From Cristatella mucedo (taxonomy: Eukaryota; Bryozoa; Phylactolaemata; Cristatellidae), in the NCBI GenBank assembly GCA_009760855.2, contig WPIO01000011.1, forward strand, positions 2,282,501 through 2,344,500: 62,000 nt of DNA. Direction: 5' to 3'. Of the stretch, positions 12,603-24,572 are shown in pieces. Within the stretch, counting starts at the first letter, position 1. Each line of letters starts with the position of its first letter. The position numbers were made by a program, and so were the translations under genes. Under the pieces are notes generated by a model. That model was not told where the DNA came from and did not search any database. It saw nothing but the letters and a program-made list of their open reading frames with translations.

Positions 12603-12701
12603 AGCGTGGCTTGCCGACCAGGAAGGCCGCGGGCGCCGCCTCCGCCGCCGCCGCCGCGCGGAGACGGCGTCCGCCGTTTAGATGAGTAAATGCCATCGCG
12701 A

Positions 12702-12758
12702 ATGACTCGTCGGTCTACCCGGCGAGTCATGCGCGCGGGCGGCACGCCGCCCGCGCGC
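12702..12758. repeat. Two back-to-back hairpins
   Basis: ATGACTCGTCGG (12702-12713) pairs with 12719-12730 with one mismatch. Next to it, GCGCGCGGGCGGC (12731-12743) pairs perfectly with 12746-12758 around AC. Confidence 0.85.
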
Positions 12759-14949
12759 CGCCTGCTCGTGGCCCGCGCTACGAGGCGGCCTCGTTGTTTA
12801 CGCGCTTCAAGAAACTGCCATCCCATATCGTGTGCGTACAGCACCTCCGCGCTTCTAAGCATGCGGCTAATACGAAGTAGCCGAGCCGACCGAGTCGAGT
12901 TACAAATGGCGGACGCGGGAGGCGAGTAATGACTTCCGCGTCTGGACAGAACTAGGCCGTCAAAACACAGCGTGACGAATGTCGGCGTAGTTCTGAACCG
13001 TGTAAAAAAGAAACTACGGCTCGCGACTCGTGGGTGCGGCATAAGGGCGCGCAGGCGTGCCGACAGTAGCGGAAACGCGGCGGTAACGAAGAACGCGCGC
13101 ACATTTCGAGAGCAAATCCGCATCTCCGTCGCGCAAATAAGTCAGTTCGGCAGCGGCGGAAGGCTACGCACTTGTCCAGCACCAGTAGCCGCGGTGTACA
13201 GCAGCCCTCATACGGCGCCCGGAGTGCACTGGTGAGCCGGTGATGTATGGCGAGCCGGTGGCGTATGGTGAGCCGGTGACCTACGCCTCAGCCGCGGCCG
13301 AAACTCGCTCATCGCTCACCGCGCGGAGCTCAACTGCAGCTTGGCCCGATAGCCAAGAGCACCGGTCGGCTATAGCGACCTATTACGCGACGTCGGGTTT
13401 TAAAGCCGCCTAGCCGTGGATTATCAGTAGCTGGTTGGCTAGCGGCCGCGTCGCTAACCCCTCCTTAAATTAAGGCCTTTTGTCTTCGTGCGGCGCAGTA
13501 GTCGAAACCTAACGCGGTCTACCGCGATAGGTGTAAACCTTCGGCTTCGCCGCCACCTCGTTAAGGCTCTAGCTAATGCGATTTACAAGCCGGCGATTTC
13601 CAGCTGACGCCTTCTGTGCAGCTGTCCTAGTCGCTGTTTCGTCTTCATCTTCGTCGCCAGCAGCGCTGTACGAGCAACGTGCGGCACTTCGCCGCTTCTT
13701 CGGCCGCCCTCAGCCGGGTCGTAGGTCGGCGGCGGCGGCACTTTACTTGGCGAGCGCCTGTAGCCTCAGCTCTGTCTCCATGGAAACCCAACCAAACCGA
13801 TCTCAAACTAGATCGCATTTAGTAGACACGACGTAAGGAGTAGCAGACGTCACCGTAGCGTCGCACGGGCGCGATTGGGACTGCGACTTATTGAGTTCAC
13901 TGCGCTGGCATTCACTCGGCTATTCAGACTTCTTGTCTGCCTCAAAATGTAGCTACACATTCACGGCGGCGGCGGGGGGGGGGCATACTTGACAAGTCCA
14001 GTGCTCAACGCCTCCTGGGAGTATCTACCCAGACTGGCGGCAGACTGTCGGCGCACAGCCGCGAACAGCTATGCTACGACGAATCGGAACAGGAAGCCCG
14101 TGTGCGCACGCTCCTTACAACGAGCCGCCGACACAGCAGCCGTAGCGTGGCGCTTGTGTTGCGCCCAACCGAATTGGCAGAGATGCGTGCCCGCGAGCGT
14201 GTCGCTGCGTTGACACCAAGTCGCAAAGACAGCTGAAGCAGAGCAGAAGAAAGCGTCATCGACGCGTTGTGATTGGCTGACTGTATTGACGTTCGCCAGG
14301 TAAACGTGCACATAAGTTGTCGGGATAGCGTAGAGCTCCAGACAAGACCGGACGCTCTCTCCTTCGTCGCATAGCAGCGGCATGCGAAGCAAAGCCATGT
14401 CGCTGCATTGCACATCGTCCCAGAGGGTCCTCATCGGACACGAAATGAGCGCGATTAACGTTTACGTCACTCATGAGGTAGTTACGTCACTTGTAGAGCA
14501 GACGCTGTTAGCAGTATGCTCGCCGAGAAGCGAAGCAGCTCGCGAGGTGGGATATTGTGAGCAGCAGTGCATAACCTCAACAGTAGCGCTGCTGTAGCAA
14601 TCTGCTGCCATCTTGAAAAGCAAGTCATGACAAGTCACGAGCTCCACAGCGGCTGCAATGGCAATAACGACAACTGCGTTCCAAGCATCGTCGGTCAAGG
14701 TCACGGCATTAGGCACCTGCACGTAATCGGCAGCCATTTTTATTCTATCATTCGATTAGCAACTGTGAATTCTCAAGCTGTATATCGGGTTTCCCAATTT
14801 CACCACGCGGACTTTCAACTACGGCCGGCACCTATCTCACATTGACCACCTCATTGCCCCTGTGACCTTCAACGTTAGCTGCATAAAGTTCAATCCAGCT
14901 GCCGTCACTAGCACACTTAAGTTCTGGTCTCGTTGAAGTGACAGCATTG
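12759..14949. other. Anonymous sequence at the GC-to-AT transition
   Basis: No gene seen. A loose 18-bp GTGAGCCGGTG-type repeat (three copies) occurs at about 13231-13285, and a poly-G run at about 13975-13982. Composition falls from very GC-rich to balanced across this interval. Confidence 0.4.
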
Positions 14950-15010
14950 TTAATAATAATGCACTTGATAAAGCGCCCTCAGAGAACTTAATCTCTCTCT
15001 AGGCGCTTAT
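14950..15010 (-). mobile_element. LINE A 3'-tail fragment
   Basis: Starts with TAATAATAAT, then GCACTTGATAAAGC and the complete hairpin (GCGCC...GGCGC read on the minus strand). Only the last 60 bases of the element remain. Confidence 0.85.
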
Positions 15011-15471
15011 TCTCAACAGACTGCTGGTTAGCCGCGACAATTACGCCAGTTACTTCTAAAATTTTCCTGAGCCTAAGATATACGTTACCTCTATACTTAA
15101 GAGTATCAACACTCTCACGAGCAATACGTTTAATTGCTACAAAATGCTGCTGGATAATCAGTATTGCCGCAACACGAACTTTTTTGAACGGGCGCTGATT
15201 CAGAATCCACACAAGTTTGGTGTACTTCTGTTTGCCAATTTGCTCAATTTTGGTTTAGCACGGCTCCAAAACTTGAGAAACTTCTGTTGGGGAGATTTTT
15301 CTGAATTCCCGAGTTCAGCAGAATAGGTACCTATTGCAGCATTCACGTATTCTATACGGCGGCCAGTGGATGGCGAACATGTAACTCTATGTTTCAGATA
15401 TAAGATTCGCCTATATAGTCGTCGGGGACGACACTAGGACGAGACGACTGCTAGCAGTAGTCAGCAACTAT

Positions 15472-15520
15472 AGAAAACTTCCGAACCAGCTGTTGCAACA
15501 GCTTTTGTCGGAAGTTTTCT
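15472..15520. repeat. 49-bp near-perfect inverted repeat
   Basis: Outer arms AGAAAACTTCCGA / TCGGAAGTTTTCT and an inner AGCTGTTGCAACAGCT palindrome, with mismatches only between them. It could be a foldback element remnant or a hairpin RNA precursor. Confidence 0.85.
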
Positions 15521-16142
15521 GCCCTTGCGGCTTCCGTGTCGAGGCAGAACTAGGCCGCGCTACACGCCGCGAAGCGCTCGTGGCTGCCGCGCGCTAGTCC
15601 CAGCCGAAGCGAGACAGGAGAGAACCTTGTTCTGAATCTTGGAACCGCACACGGCGGCCTGTAGGTTCCAGCATAAACGCCAGTAGGAAAGAAGCGAAAC
15701 GCAGCAGTTTATCAAGGAGCGCCCAGACCTCGGGATAGCAGATCTATACATCCCTAGCGAAGACAAGTCTATCCGACATCGACAGAGGGCTACCGGACGT
15801 CCAGGAGCAGCCGCGGCGCGCTATTCCGATGACGGCGGGCGCACAGTGCACGGCGCCCGCACGTAGCCTCGACCGGCTCGAAGTCTCGGGCGCAGCTGCA
15901 GCCTGGCTAAGCAGAGCACAAATCAACCGTCAACTGTCGATCGCATGACTTCGTCTTCTATGCCGACGAGCCGCACGTTATAAGGTTAAGGAGCAATTTC
16001 GCGGGCCGCGATTTTAAGAATAGTTTAAATGAGCTAATAATTTTACAGTTTTATGGCTATGCAGCGAAAAACGCGACGCACGAACTTTTCCCTCAACCTT
16101 ATCCTCCGAAACCGTACACGGATAGTCAATCCGCGAGCCGGA

Positions 16143-16162
16143 CATGTGACAGCTGTCACGTG
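16143..16162. promoter_or_regulatory. Triple E-box palindrome
   Basis: CATGTG, CAGCTG and CACGTG lie 1 bp apart in one near-perfect 20-bp palindrome flanked by CCGG on both sides. E-boxes are bound by bHLH factors; function here is inferred only. Confidence 0.35.
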
Positions 16163-16164
16163 AC

Positions 16165-16262
16165 CGGCTCCAGCCGCGACGCTTCTTCAGGGTCCGCGAA
16201 TATAACTTCGGCGGTCGCACTCTACCAGCTGAGCTAGCTCGCCACCGTTTCAGCCGGTAGCC
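16165..16262 (-). mobile_element. tRNA 5'-half-like sequence, probably a SINE relic
   Basis: On the minus strand GGCGAGCTAGCTCAGCTGG and the following GTAGAGTGCG match a tRNA acceptor, D-arm and A-box. No B-box or 3' acceptor complement follows, so it is not a functional tRNA gene. The head differs from that of SINE-1. Confidence 0.5.
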
Positions 16263-16383
16263 TCCGATGGAGGAGTTGTCGCACATGTGTTCGCGCGTGA
16301 AAATAATTATGCGGCGATCGGCGCGCTATCGCGGCTCGCCGATGCCCGTCGATACGCGCCCAAGGCGGCAAAGCGCTAGGCAA

Positions 16384-16478
16384 ACCGCATTTCCCTTTGC
16401 AGCAGATGTAAAGTGCCTAGAGAGAGATTGAGTTCTCTGAGGTCGCTTTATCAAGTGCAATATGATTATTATTATTTT
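16384..16478 (+). mobile_element. LINE A 3'-tail fragment
   Basis: The last 95 bases: CCCTTTGCAGCAGATGTAAAG, the hairpin, TTATCAAGTGCAATA and a TTA-type tail. Confidence 0.88.
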
Positions 16479-17101
16479 AAGCCAGCGGCGACTTGAAGCC
16501 AATTCGTTACCTCACCTGCTCGCGCGATCGCGAGCGCTTTTCGAACGGTGAGGGCTGTAAGGGCGCGGCACGCTTTTGTCGCGTACGTCAGCAGCCGTTA
16601 ACCGCAGCGTTACCGCGACGGCTGCGATCGAACGAGCCGTCATTCATCAGGACGGGTGACTCAAGAGTGGAGCAGTTGACATCTCCAGCTTCACACGAGG
16701 GGAATTCCTTACGCGGGCAATTCTTTGGCGGCCATCTCCAAATTGCTGTCCGCGCGAAAATGACGCGCGATGTAACCGCTACGCCCGTGAAATATGCAGA
16801 TGCTTAGCCTAAGGTGGCACACGGCATCGTCTAATAAATGGTGAGCACGCATTTGCAACGCGAGCCGGGGCCCAAGCGCACGGGATCAAGCGCACGTGAT
16901 CAAGCGCACGTGACCAAGCTGAGTCTGCTGCAGGCCACGAACCGACGGTCTGCAGGCCGCGATGGCACTCGCGGAGTCGTGCCGGGCGCAGACCACCCAG
17001 GACGCGAGGGCGGCAGAAGGTCGAAAGCTGGCGGAGGCCGCTGCCTCGTCTCAACCAGTTCCGCACCGCCGAGACAGAATGCCGGAACTGGTGGTGCACG
17101 A
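16479..17101. other. Anonymous sequence with E-box tandem
   Basis: No gene. 16873-16914 carries three 14-bp copies of CAAGCGCACGTGAT (the first has GGG for GTG), giving two CACGTG sites 14 bp apart. Confidence 0.45.
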
Positions 17102-17162
17102 GCTCTCTCCCGCTCTCTCCCGCTCTCTCTCGCTCTCCCTCGCTCTCTCTCGCTCTCTCTCG

Positions 17163-17197
<35 letters not shown>

Positions 17198-17208
17198 GCT
17201 CTCTCTCG

Positions 17209-17252
<44 letters not shown>

Positions 17253-17310
17253 CTCTCTCGCTCTCTCTCGCTCTCTCTCTCTCTCGCTCTCTCTCTCGCT
17301 CTCTCTCTCG

Positions 17311-17343
<33 letters not shown>

Positions 17344-17394
17344 GCTCTCTCTCGCTCTCTCTCGCTCTCTCTCGCTCTCTCTCGCTCTCTCTCG

Positions 17395-17461
<67 letters not shown>

Positions 17462-17562
17462 GCTCTCTCTCGCTTTCTCTCGCTCTCTCTCGCTCTCTCT
17501 CGCTCTCTCTCGCTCTCTCTCGCTCTCTCTCGCTCTCTCGCACTCTCTTCCTCTCTCCTTAG
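17102..17562 (+). repeat. CTCTCTCG / CT microsatellite
   Basis: About 460 bp of CT repeats in which G recurs in an 8-bp CTCTCTCG pattern, separated by pure CT stretches. Confidence 0.97.
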
Positions 17563-18062
17563 TCTGCCATCATGACTAAGCCAACGAGGGCCAGACCTTT
17601 ATCTGGCCAGTGAATGGCAGTTGTTCTTGGAAGGGCGATTGGGGATGCGTCGCGTGGCTAATGACTCGTCACGACTCGTCTGCATCGTCAGACGGGCATC
17701 AGCGGTGGCTACTTCGGTTGGGTGGGGCTGGAGTGGGCCGAATGCGCGCGTACCAATCGTCGGCATCTCACGCACTGTGCCGCCGCCTCCGCTGTCAGCC
17801 GGTTCAATTGATTCGCCCGGCGCCCAGCTGAGCCTAGGTGATCGAGGCTCGAGACCCTTCAGGGTCCGTCCTAGGGCGGCTTCCCCTACGCCTTGCCAAC
17901 CTCTCCTTACGCTCGAGTCTTATAACCATCGCGCGTTCGCGAAAAGACTGGCAGGCGGCGTCTCGCGGTCCGGACGTAGCTCTGCGGCCGCGTAGCGCCG
18001 CGGCGCCGTGAAGCGGTCTTCCTCCTCCTCCGAGCAAGCGGAGGCTCCGGCTTCCGACGCTT
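17563..18062. other. Anonymous sequence
   Basis: No recognisable gene or element between the CT and GGA arrays. Confidence 0.4.
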
Positions 18063-18091
18063 GGAGGAGGAGGAGAAGGAGGAGGAGGAGG

Positions 18092-18123
<32 letters not shown>

Positions 18124-18259
18124 TAGTAGGAGGAGCAGAAGGAGCAGGAGGAGCAGGAGGAGCAGAAGGAGGAGGAGGAGCAGGAGGAGGAGGAGGAGGA
18201 GCAGGAGCAGGAGCAGGAGGAGCAGGGGGAGCCGGAGAAGCAGGAGGAGGAGGAGGAGT
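18063..18259 (+). repeat. GGA/GCA trinucleotide-type array
   Basis: About 200 bp of GGAGGA and GGAGCA units. Antisense frames read as poly-Leu, sense frames as Arg/Ser; both are repeat artefacts. Confidence 0.95.
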
Positions 18260-18540
18260 GTCCTTCGAGGCCGGGCCACCGTCCGCGCGACGTCGTCGCT
18301 GCTTCAGTCCGCTCAGCTCTCGCTACGACCGTGCATCCGCTCTGCGGTTTGACTTCCGTCGTTATGAGCAGACTATGCGCCGCCAGCTTTGGATCGTCTC
18401 GCCGCCTCTCTAATTGCGGATGTGACTTAGGTCAATAAAAAGACAACGAGCCGACAGTCGCCGAAGTCTGCGATTAAGCAGTTATTTGCTGTATCGGTGG
18501 GAATGTCAATTTCAGGCCATATTTGAATACTGCCTCTGTT
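18260..18540. other. Anonymous sequence
   Basis: No gene or recognisable element between the GGA array and the pyrimidine-rich tract. Confidence 0.35.
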
Positions 18541-18905
18541 TCCGCCCTCTCCCACTCACTCCGACTCGCTCTGTCGCTCGTTTCCACTTTGCCTCGCTTC
18601 TTCCTCACAATCGTGCCTTCTCTTTCTCCTTCTTCTCCTTCTCTTTCTCCTCCTTCCTTTCTCCTTCTCTTTCTCCTCCTTCCTTTCTCCTTCTCTTTCT
18701 GTACGTCTACTCTTCAGCATAGTTCAGCGTGTCTGTCTGTTTCCCTCTGTCTCTGTCTCTCTATATCTCTGTCTGTCTGTCTACTTGTCTGTCTGTCTAT
18801 CTATCTCTCTCCGTCTTTGTGTTTCCGTCTCTCCCCCTCTTTCTCTTCCCGTCTCTCCCCGGTTTCCCTTTCGCCCCTTTTCTCGCTTTCCCTTTTTCCC
18901 ATTCC
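18541..18905 (+). repeat. Pyrimidine-rich low-complexity tract
   Basis: Degenerate TCTTTCTCC, TCCTTC and CTGTCTGTCT repeats. A duplicated 24-bp block TTCTCTTTCTCCTCCTTCCT-type occurs near 18640-18700. Confidence 0.9.
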
Positions 18906-20563
18906 CGTGGCCCCCGCGGCCTGCCAGACGCTGGCATCTTGCCTAAAAGGCAGGCGCCATGCGGCTGCAGCCTGCAGACTGATCACGTGCCGGCGCAGCG
19001 CGGTGCAGAATTGCAGACGGCTCGCGCTGGTGGCGGTCGCTCGCGCATGCTCGCATGCCGTCGCCGCGGTGCGAAGGAGGCGCGAGAGCGGCGAATGGCT
19101 GGACGCCCTCTGGTGGCAAAACTTTATTTCAAGCTCGTCAAAGTAACCGTTAGACATTGAAAATTCTCAGAGCTAAGTAATTATGATTCCCGCCCAATTG
19201 CTTAGCGGCGCTAGGTAATGCGCCAGGTAGCGTCCTTCGGGTCTCTTCGTACTTCTTTTCTCAGAGCTCCGACTGTGAATGTTAGTGGCAGCAGGCTACA
19301 TTCACTCCTTGCCAGAAACGCAATCGGTCTGAACAGAGGTAACACATTTTGGGATTCAAATTTCCGTTCAAAAGATCGAATATATGTATTAAGTTTTCTA
19401 TATTTGATGAAATGAAATGAAGATGAAAAGATAGAAGAAAGGGAGATAAAATTTAGGGCAAAAAATATTGGAGGCAGAAATAGCCGGAGTTTAAGGATAC
19501 TGCTGACTTGATATTTATTACGTTGTACAATAATAAGACGTGCTAAAACAAATATATTGCCCATATATCTTTCCAAAGCGTTATAGATGTGATGAAGGCG
19601 TATTAAGAAGTACTATATTAAATATATTAAAAGATGTAGCTTACACAGGTTCAGATATCGTAGTCACACGCAAAAAGTGCTCCCATCGTAGAAGAGCTAG
19701 GACCATAGGCGGGCGGGCAAAAGCGGAGCTGTGGTGCCGTAATCTGCGGGGAACCTGAGGTGCCGAGTAATCGCAGCAAAAAATAGCTGCGACACCACAG
19801 CAATACACACGAGCAGGTGCCAGGATACATAGTCAGGCTTCAATCAATGTTGCTGCTGCGTCTCAATACGCAATCGCGACGGCCGCAATGGGAACGCAGA
19901 GGCCGGCCTAATCTACCGGCAGCCGCCTCTGTTTTACGCGCGATACGTAATAGTAGACACCTTCACGCTTTCTTCCAATTTATGGTAGTTCTGTTACAAT
20001 TACGACGCAGCGACCGTTTCTTTTATGGCTGCAGGCATAAGTGAGCAGGCTGTCGGCGGCCACTTCAGACTCATGCTGAGACTGAGCCAGCGACTTCGGC
20101 GAAGAAGAGCGGCCGTAGGCGCGACTCTAGCACGACGCCGAATCCCAGCTCGGCATACAAGCCCTCAGTCGCCTGGGACCTTGTCCTGCATTTAGGAGCG
20201 GTAGAAGCAAGCTCATTTAGTGAGCGGTAAGAGGCCATTCACACGCTGAGACTACTTCTTCGATGGTCCGATGGCAGTCCACGTCCGAATAGACGGCGTG
20301 ACGCGTCATTCACTCGAGCGTCCGCCCGTCTCCGAGCTGCTACACGAGACGTGGCCGGATGTCTGCAGCAAATGCGACGGCCGACGCGAGCGGGCGGCGG
20401 AGACGATCGTGCGTAGCTCTCCCTACGCCCAACTGAGCTGCTCCTCCCTGCTCCTTCGAAGCGAAGCGGCTCTAGCTGATCCGGAACCGATCTAGAACCG
20501 GCTTCGGCTTGAACGGAATTCGCCGCTGAGCATTTACGCAGATCTCGCAGGAAGTGTGAAGGA
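18906..20563. other. Anonymous sequence
   Basis: No gene recognised. It includes an AT-rich part (19330-19660) and two GC-rich parts. No retroelement end was found. Confidence 0.4.
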
Positions 20564-21345
<782 letters not shown>

Positions 21346-21622
21346 CTAGAATTGCCGTCGACTCGCCTCGTCGTCCAAAGCGCGGGTCGCCACCCTCTCT
21401 GATCTGCTCGGAGGCTGCATTTGCATTTGGGCGCTTTGTCAACGTATCGCCGCCGCTGGCAGTCGGATATGCTCTTTGACGCTTTGTCGACGTGACGCCA
21501 CGTTTTCACTCTCCCTCTGCTCCGCTCGACGTCTCGCGGTCCCGCGAGCTCGCCAAAGCTGCTTTGCTTGACACGTCGGCTGATTTCCAGCAAGCGAGCA
21601 GCGGCACCCCGTCCGGCACGCG

Positions 21623-21655
21623 GCCGTCCCGCCGCCAAGGAGACGGCGGGACGGC
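21623..21655. repeat. Perfect 12-bp inverted repeat
   Basis: GCCGTCCCGCCG (21623-21634) and its exact complement (21644-21655), with a 9-base loop. Confidence 0.85.
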
Positions 21656-21953
21656 GAAGCACGCTGCCTCTGCTGAGCGACGCCGCCGTCCAGCCGTCGC
21701 GCACGAGTCGCGGCGTCCGACGACCGTCGCCAGCTCTGAAGTGGCTGCAGCCGAGCAGCCGACCTCGGCTCTACGTAGTGGCTTTCTTCTGCGACTAGCG
21801 GCAATTTCACCTCAGAGGAAGGTCGCTGGCCCGCTGGCCCGCGACCGGTGCCTGCAAGCGCTTCTCGCGAGAGATTCGCGCGAGCGATGTCGAAAGCGCC
21901 CGACGCCCTCGAAGCCGCGTTCTTCCTTTACTGCGAGCCGGCAGAAGAAGCGC

Positions 21954-21987
21954 ACCGCCGCGCGCTCGCCGGCGAGCGCGCGGCGGT
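21954..21987. repeat. 34-bp perfect palindrome
   Basis: Arm ACCGCCGCGCGCTCGCC followed with no spacer by its exact reverse complement. Confidence 0.95.
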
Positions 21988-22400
21988 CGCAGCCGCCAGC
22001 GGCGTCAGCCTCGTTGAAGGTCGCGCGAACGGCTACTCCCCCAGGGCGTGCTGGCGGCGGCGGCAGCGGCGGACGTGAGAGAGCTCGCGCCCGCGCGTGG
22101 GCTCTCTCCCGCTCGCCCGTCGGCCGGGCCGACGCTGCCGCGGCTGTTTCGGGCGTCGACGCCTAATGGCGATGAGACAGAGCGCGCTCTCTGCTCGGCT
22201 GTCGGCCCGTCAATAAAAACCGGTCGGCGGCGTCTGGGAATCCGCGCTCGAGCGCGCGCGTCAATTAGCGCTCGCGCGTACTCGGAGAGCGCAGGCGCCG
22301 GCCGCCGCATCCGCCGATGCCGAATCCGCTGCTTTGAGCGCCAAACGGGACGCGAAGAGACTTCCGGAAGTTCCGCTGTTCCATCGAAGTAAATAAAGTA

Positions 22401-22537
22401 GCTTCTCGCTCTGCACCGTCCGAGGTCACGTGGGTTCGTATCCGGCAGTTAGGCAATCCTTTACTGCCAACTGAAAGCGGCAGGGATAGCCGTTAAGGCT
22501 TTTCTGCTGCTATACAAACGGGGCTGTTAATTCAGGT
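22401..22537 (+). mobile_element. SINE-1 copy
   Basis: B-box-like GGGTTCGTATCC (22432-22443), GCAATCCTTTACTGCC block, hairpin II (GCGGC...GATAGCCGTTAAGGCT...GCTGC), CTATACAAACGGGGCTGTTAA tail. The A-box part is lost. Confidence 0.88.
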
Positions 22538-22843
22538 AATTTTTTATTTATCGCAGCGCAGCGCCAGCAACGCATAGGCGAGACACTGAGAAGGTTGCTA
22601 TTCAGAGTTGGTTGAGAAAATTGAAGACGGATTGAAGGAGGAATGTTGAAGAAGGTTCAGAGAAGGTTGCTATTCATTATGGAGAAGGTTGATATTCAAT
22701 AGAAGCGACAGCGACGACTTGTTTTCTCTAAAACCTGACTGAATCTTACTTGATAGGTGTTGAGTTTGTGTGACCAGTCGAACTTGGCAGAAGAAGGATT
22801 CAGAAGACGATTTTGTTCATTTCAAACCGAAGGGGAAAATATT
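22538..22843. other. AT-rich spacer with short direct repeats
   Basis: GAGAAGGTTGCTATTCA occurs at 22588 and 22660, with a one-base variant at 22682. No gene. Confidence 0.6.
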
Positions 22844-23000
22844 GGCTGATTAAACGGCCTTATTTGTATAGCGGCAGAAGAGCCTTAACGGCTATCACCA
22901 CCGCATGCAGTTGGCAAGAAAGAATCATCCATATCAGGATTCGACCCAAGACTTTGGTTGCGAAGAGCGAGCACTTACCTCCTGAGCTATCACGGCCCAT
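22844..23000 (-). mobile_element. SINE-1 copy with intact tRNA-like head
   Basis: On the minus strand the head starts GGGCCGTGATAGCTCAGG (A box TAGCTCAGGAGG, near 22991-22980), runs through CTCGCTCTTCGCAACC and reaches the B-box-like GGGTCGAATCC. Hairpin II and CTATACAAATAAGGCCGTTTAATCAGC follow. This is one of the best copies for defining the Pol III promoter of the family. Confidence 0.93.
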
Positions 23001-24050
23001 TGGAAGCCGAGCATGAGCGGCCGCCATGCTGCACGGAGCATCCAGAAAGAGTCCGAGTTCCGCTGAGTGGTCGGAGGCAGAGGTCGGAGGCAGCTAGGCA
23101 AATCGGGTGAACCCAGCATTCCATCTCTTCCCTTTGAGCCGGCAGAGTGCCAGTCTCGCGGCAGAGCGCCAGTCTCGCGGCACACAGTCTCGCAGGTAGA
23201 CAGGGCGGCGTCCTTGGCTCCTAACGAGTCGACGAACTCGCTGGCCAATGGGCTCGAGTCTGCGGCCTAGCTAGCTAACGTCAATACAGATCCGATGTTC
23301 GCGGAATTGAGTTTGATACATTCACTCGGGCTCGCTCACTACTGACAATGAGTCAGTCATCACTAGAATCGCCAGTACTGACAGCATCAAGATTGAGCTG
23401 TGACTTAGTCGCGTTGCGTTGCGTTTCGTCGCGCCACTTACTGTGTCCAACTGTTAGTCGGAGCCTCGGATGATTCCGTCGGTGGCCACTGCAAGCTGCT
23501 GAAGCAGTAGCACTCGTACGTAGCAGCGTTGCCGTTACTGGCTCTGTGTTTCTTACACCTCTCAAACGCCCTGTTTGGACTTTCAGCCGGTCGACTGGTC
23601 GTTTTATGTGGCTTTATATCGCGGCGGCGGCGGCGGCGGCTCGAGGCATCGCTTTGGCGTCGTATCGCACAGCCAGTACAATCTCTCGCGGTTCATCCCG
23701 ATACATTGCGCAGCCCTTGGGACCTTTATAGTGCACAGAGGCCAGATTTTCGTCATATTTCGGAAATCGTAGTACAACGCGGGTTCCGTTGACTCAGGCC
23801 TGAGAGGCGTAGTTGGAAATGATTGGATGACAGCGCCATCTTCGGCGGTCGGATGGAGCAGGCCCAGCCAGGCAGGCAGGCGCGTGTGCAAGTTCCAGCC
23901 CATCAATAACCGACCTCAACAGCTGGACTCGGTAGTGGCGTTCTCGGAGCAGCGTTACTTTAGCTGGAACAATTCAGTGCGACGATAAGGATCGGCTGCA
24001 CCCGCAGCAAATGGCGGCTTAAATGTTTTCGCGAGATGCGTGACTAGCTA
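23001..24050. other. Anonymous sequence
   Basis: No gene recognised. Small tandem duplications: GGTCGGAGGCAG (23070-23095) and GCAGAGNGCCAGTCTCGCGG (about 23143-23180). A GGC run at 23620-23640. Confidence 0.4.
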
Positions 24051-24275
24051 ATGGCTCTATGGGTGATACGGTTCCGAGAAGACTTGTCCGATGCAGTTGC
24101 CCTGTTGGAAACCGGAAAACTCGTAAGAGCTGATCTGCCAACCATTGTCAAAGACAATTTACCCAGAGTAGACCCAATCGAGCAAAGAGTGTCCGCAAAG
24201 TCAAGATTTCGGTGCCAGAAGTCACCTCTTGCGAAACACTTCAAGCCACTTCTCGACCGCATCTTGAACTATTAG
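24051..24275 (+). CDS. Possible coding fragment, 74 residues, unknown
   Basis: An open frame whose residue mix (charged, leucine-spaced, e.g. DLSDAVALLETGKLVRADL) looks more protein-like than neighbouring frames. It lies in moderate-GC DNA, ends in TAG and is followed 110 bp later by a LINE A 3' fragment. I recognise no domain. It could be a captured exon, part of an unrecognised transposon protein or chance. Confidence 0.2.
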   Translation: MALWVIRFREDLSDAVALLETGKLVRADLPTIVKDNLPRVDPIEQRVSAKSRFRCQKSPLAKHFKPLLDRILNY

Positions 24276-24383
24276 GAGCATCTAGATGATGCGAGAGACC
24301 CTAACGATTTATGACAGTGTAGCTAAACTCTTTAATTAAAAATCAAACTTAAATGGTTAAATATACAGTCAGGATGTATAGTT

Positions 24384-24538
24384 GCATGCCGACCCTATGC
24401 ATGTCACCCCTAACCATGTTATTCATTTTATTTGTTTATCAAGCATGATGTTACTCACCATTCAATTGCATTTCCTTTTGCAGCAAATGTAAAGTGCATA
24501 GACAGAGATTGAGTTCTCTGAGGGCACTTTATCAAGTG

Positions 24539-24571
<33 letters not shown>
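24384..24571 (+). mobile_element. LINE A 3'-end fragment
   Basis: Contains the CATGCCGACCCTATGCATGTC block, the CACCCCTAACCATGTTATTCA block and the 34-nt hairpin (24494-24527). It ends in about ten TTA units (24541-24571). Confidence 0.93.

Positions 24572-24572
<1 letters not shown>

Larger units (their letters stand above)
15011..16164. other. Anonymous sequence with palindromes
   Basis: No gene seen. It holds the 49-bp inverted repeat at 15472-15520, smaller palindromes just before it (GTCGTCGGGGACGAC, CTGCTAGCAG) and the E-box palindrome at 16143-16162. Confidence 0.4.
21346..22400. other. GC-rich block with palindromes
   Basis: No gene supported. It resembles the first 13 kb in composition and contains palindromes at 21623-21655 and 21954-21987 and an interrupted GAGAGAGC/GCTCTCTC pair at about 22077-22108. 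Confidence 0.45.

Noticed and set aside
12946-15557. Shared CAGAACTAGGCCG at about 12946 and 15545
   Set aside because: A 13-base match between two sites is expected by chance in 62 kb.
16809-17579. 240-codon frames on both strands
   Set aside because: Both arise from the CTCTCTCG array.
22844-23000. Functional tRNA gene
   Set aside because: A and B boxes are present, but the acceptor stem does not close and a SINE body follows; likewise all other tRNA-like heads here.
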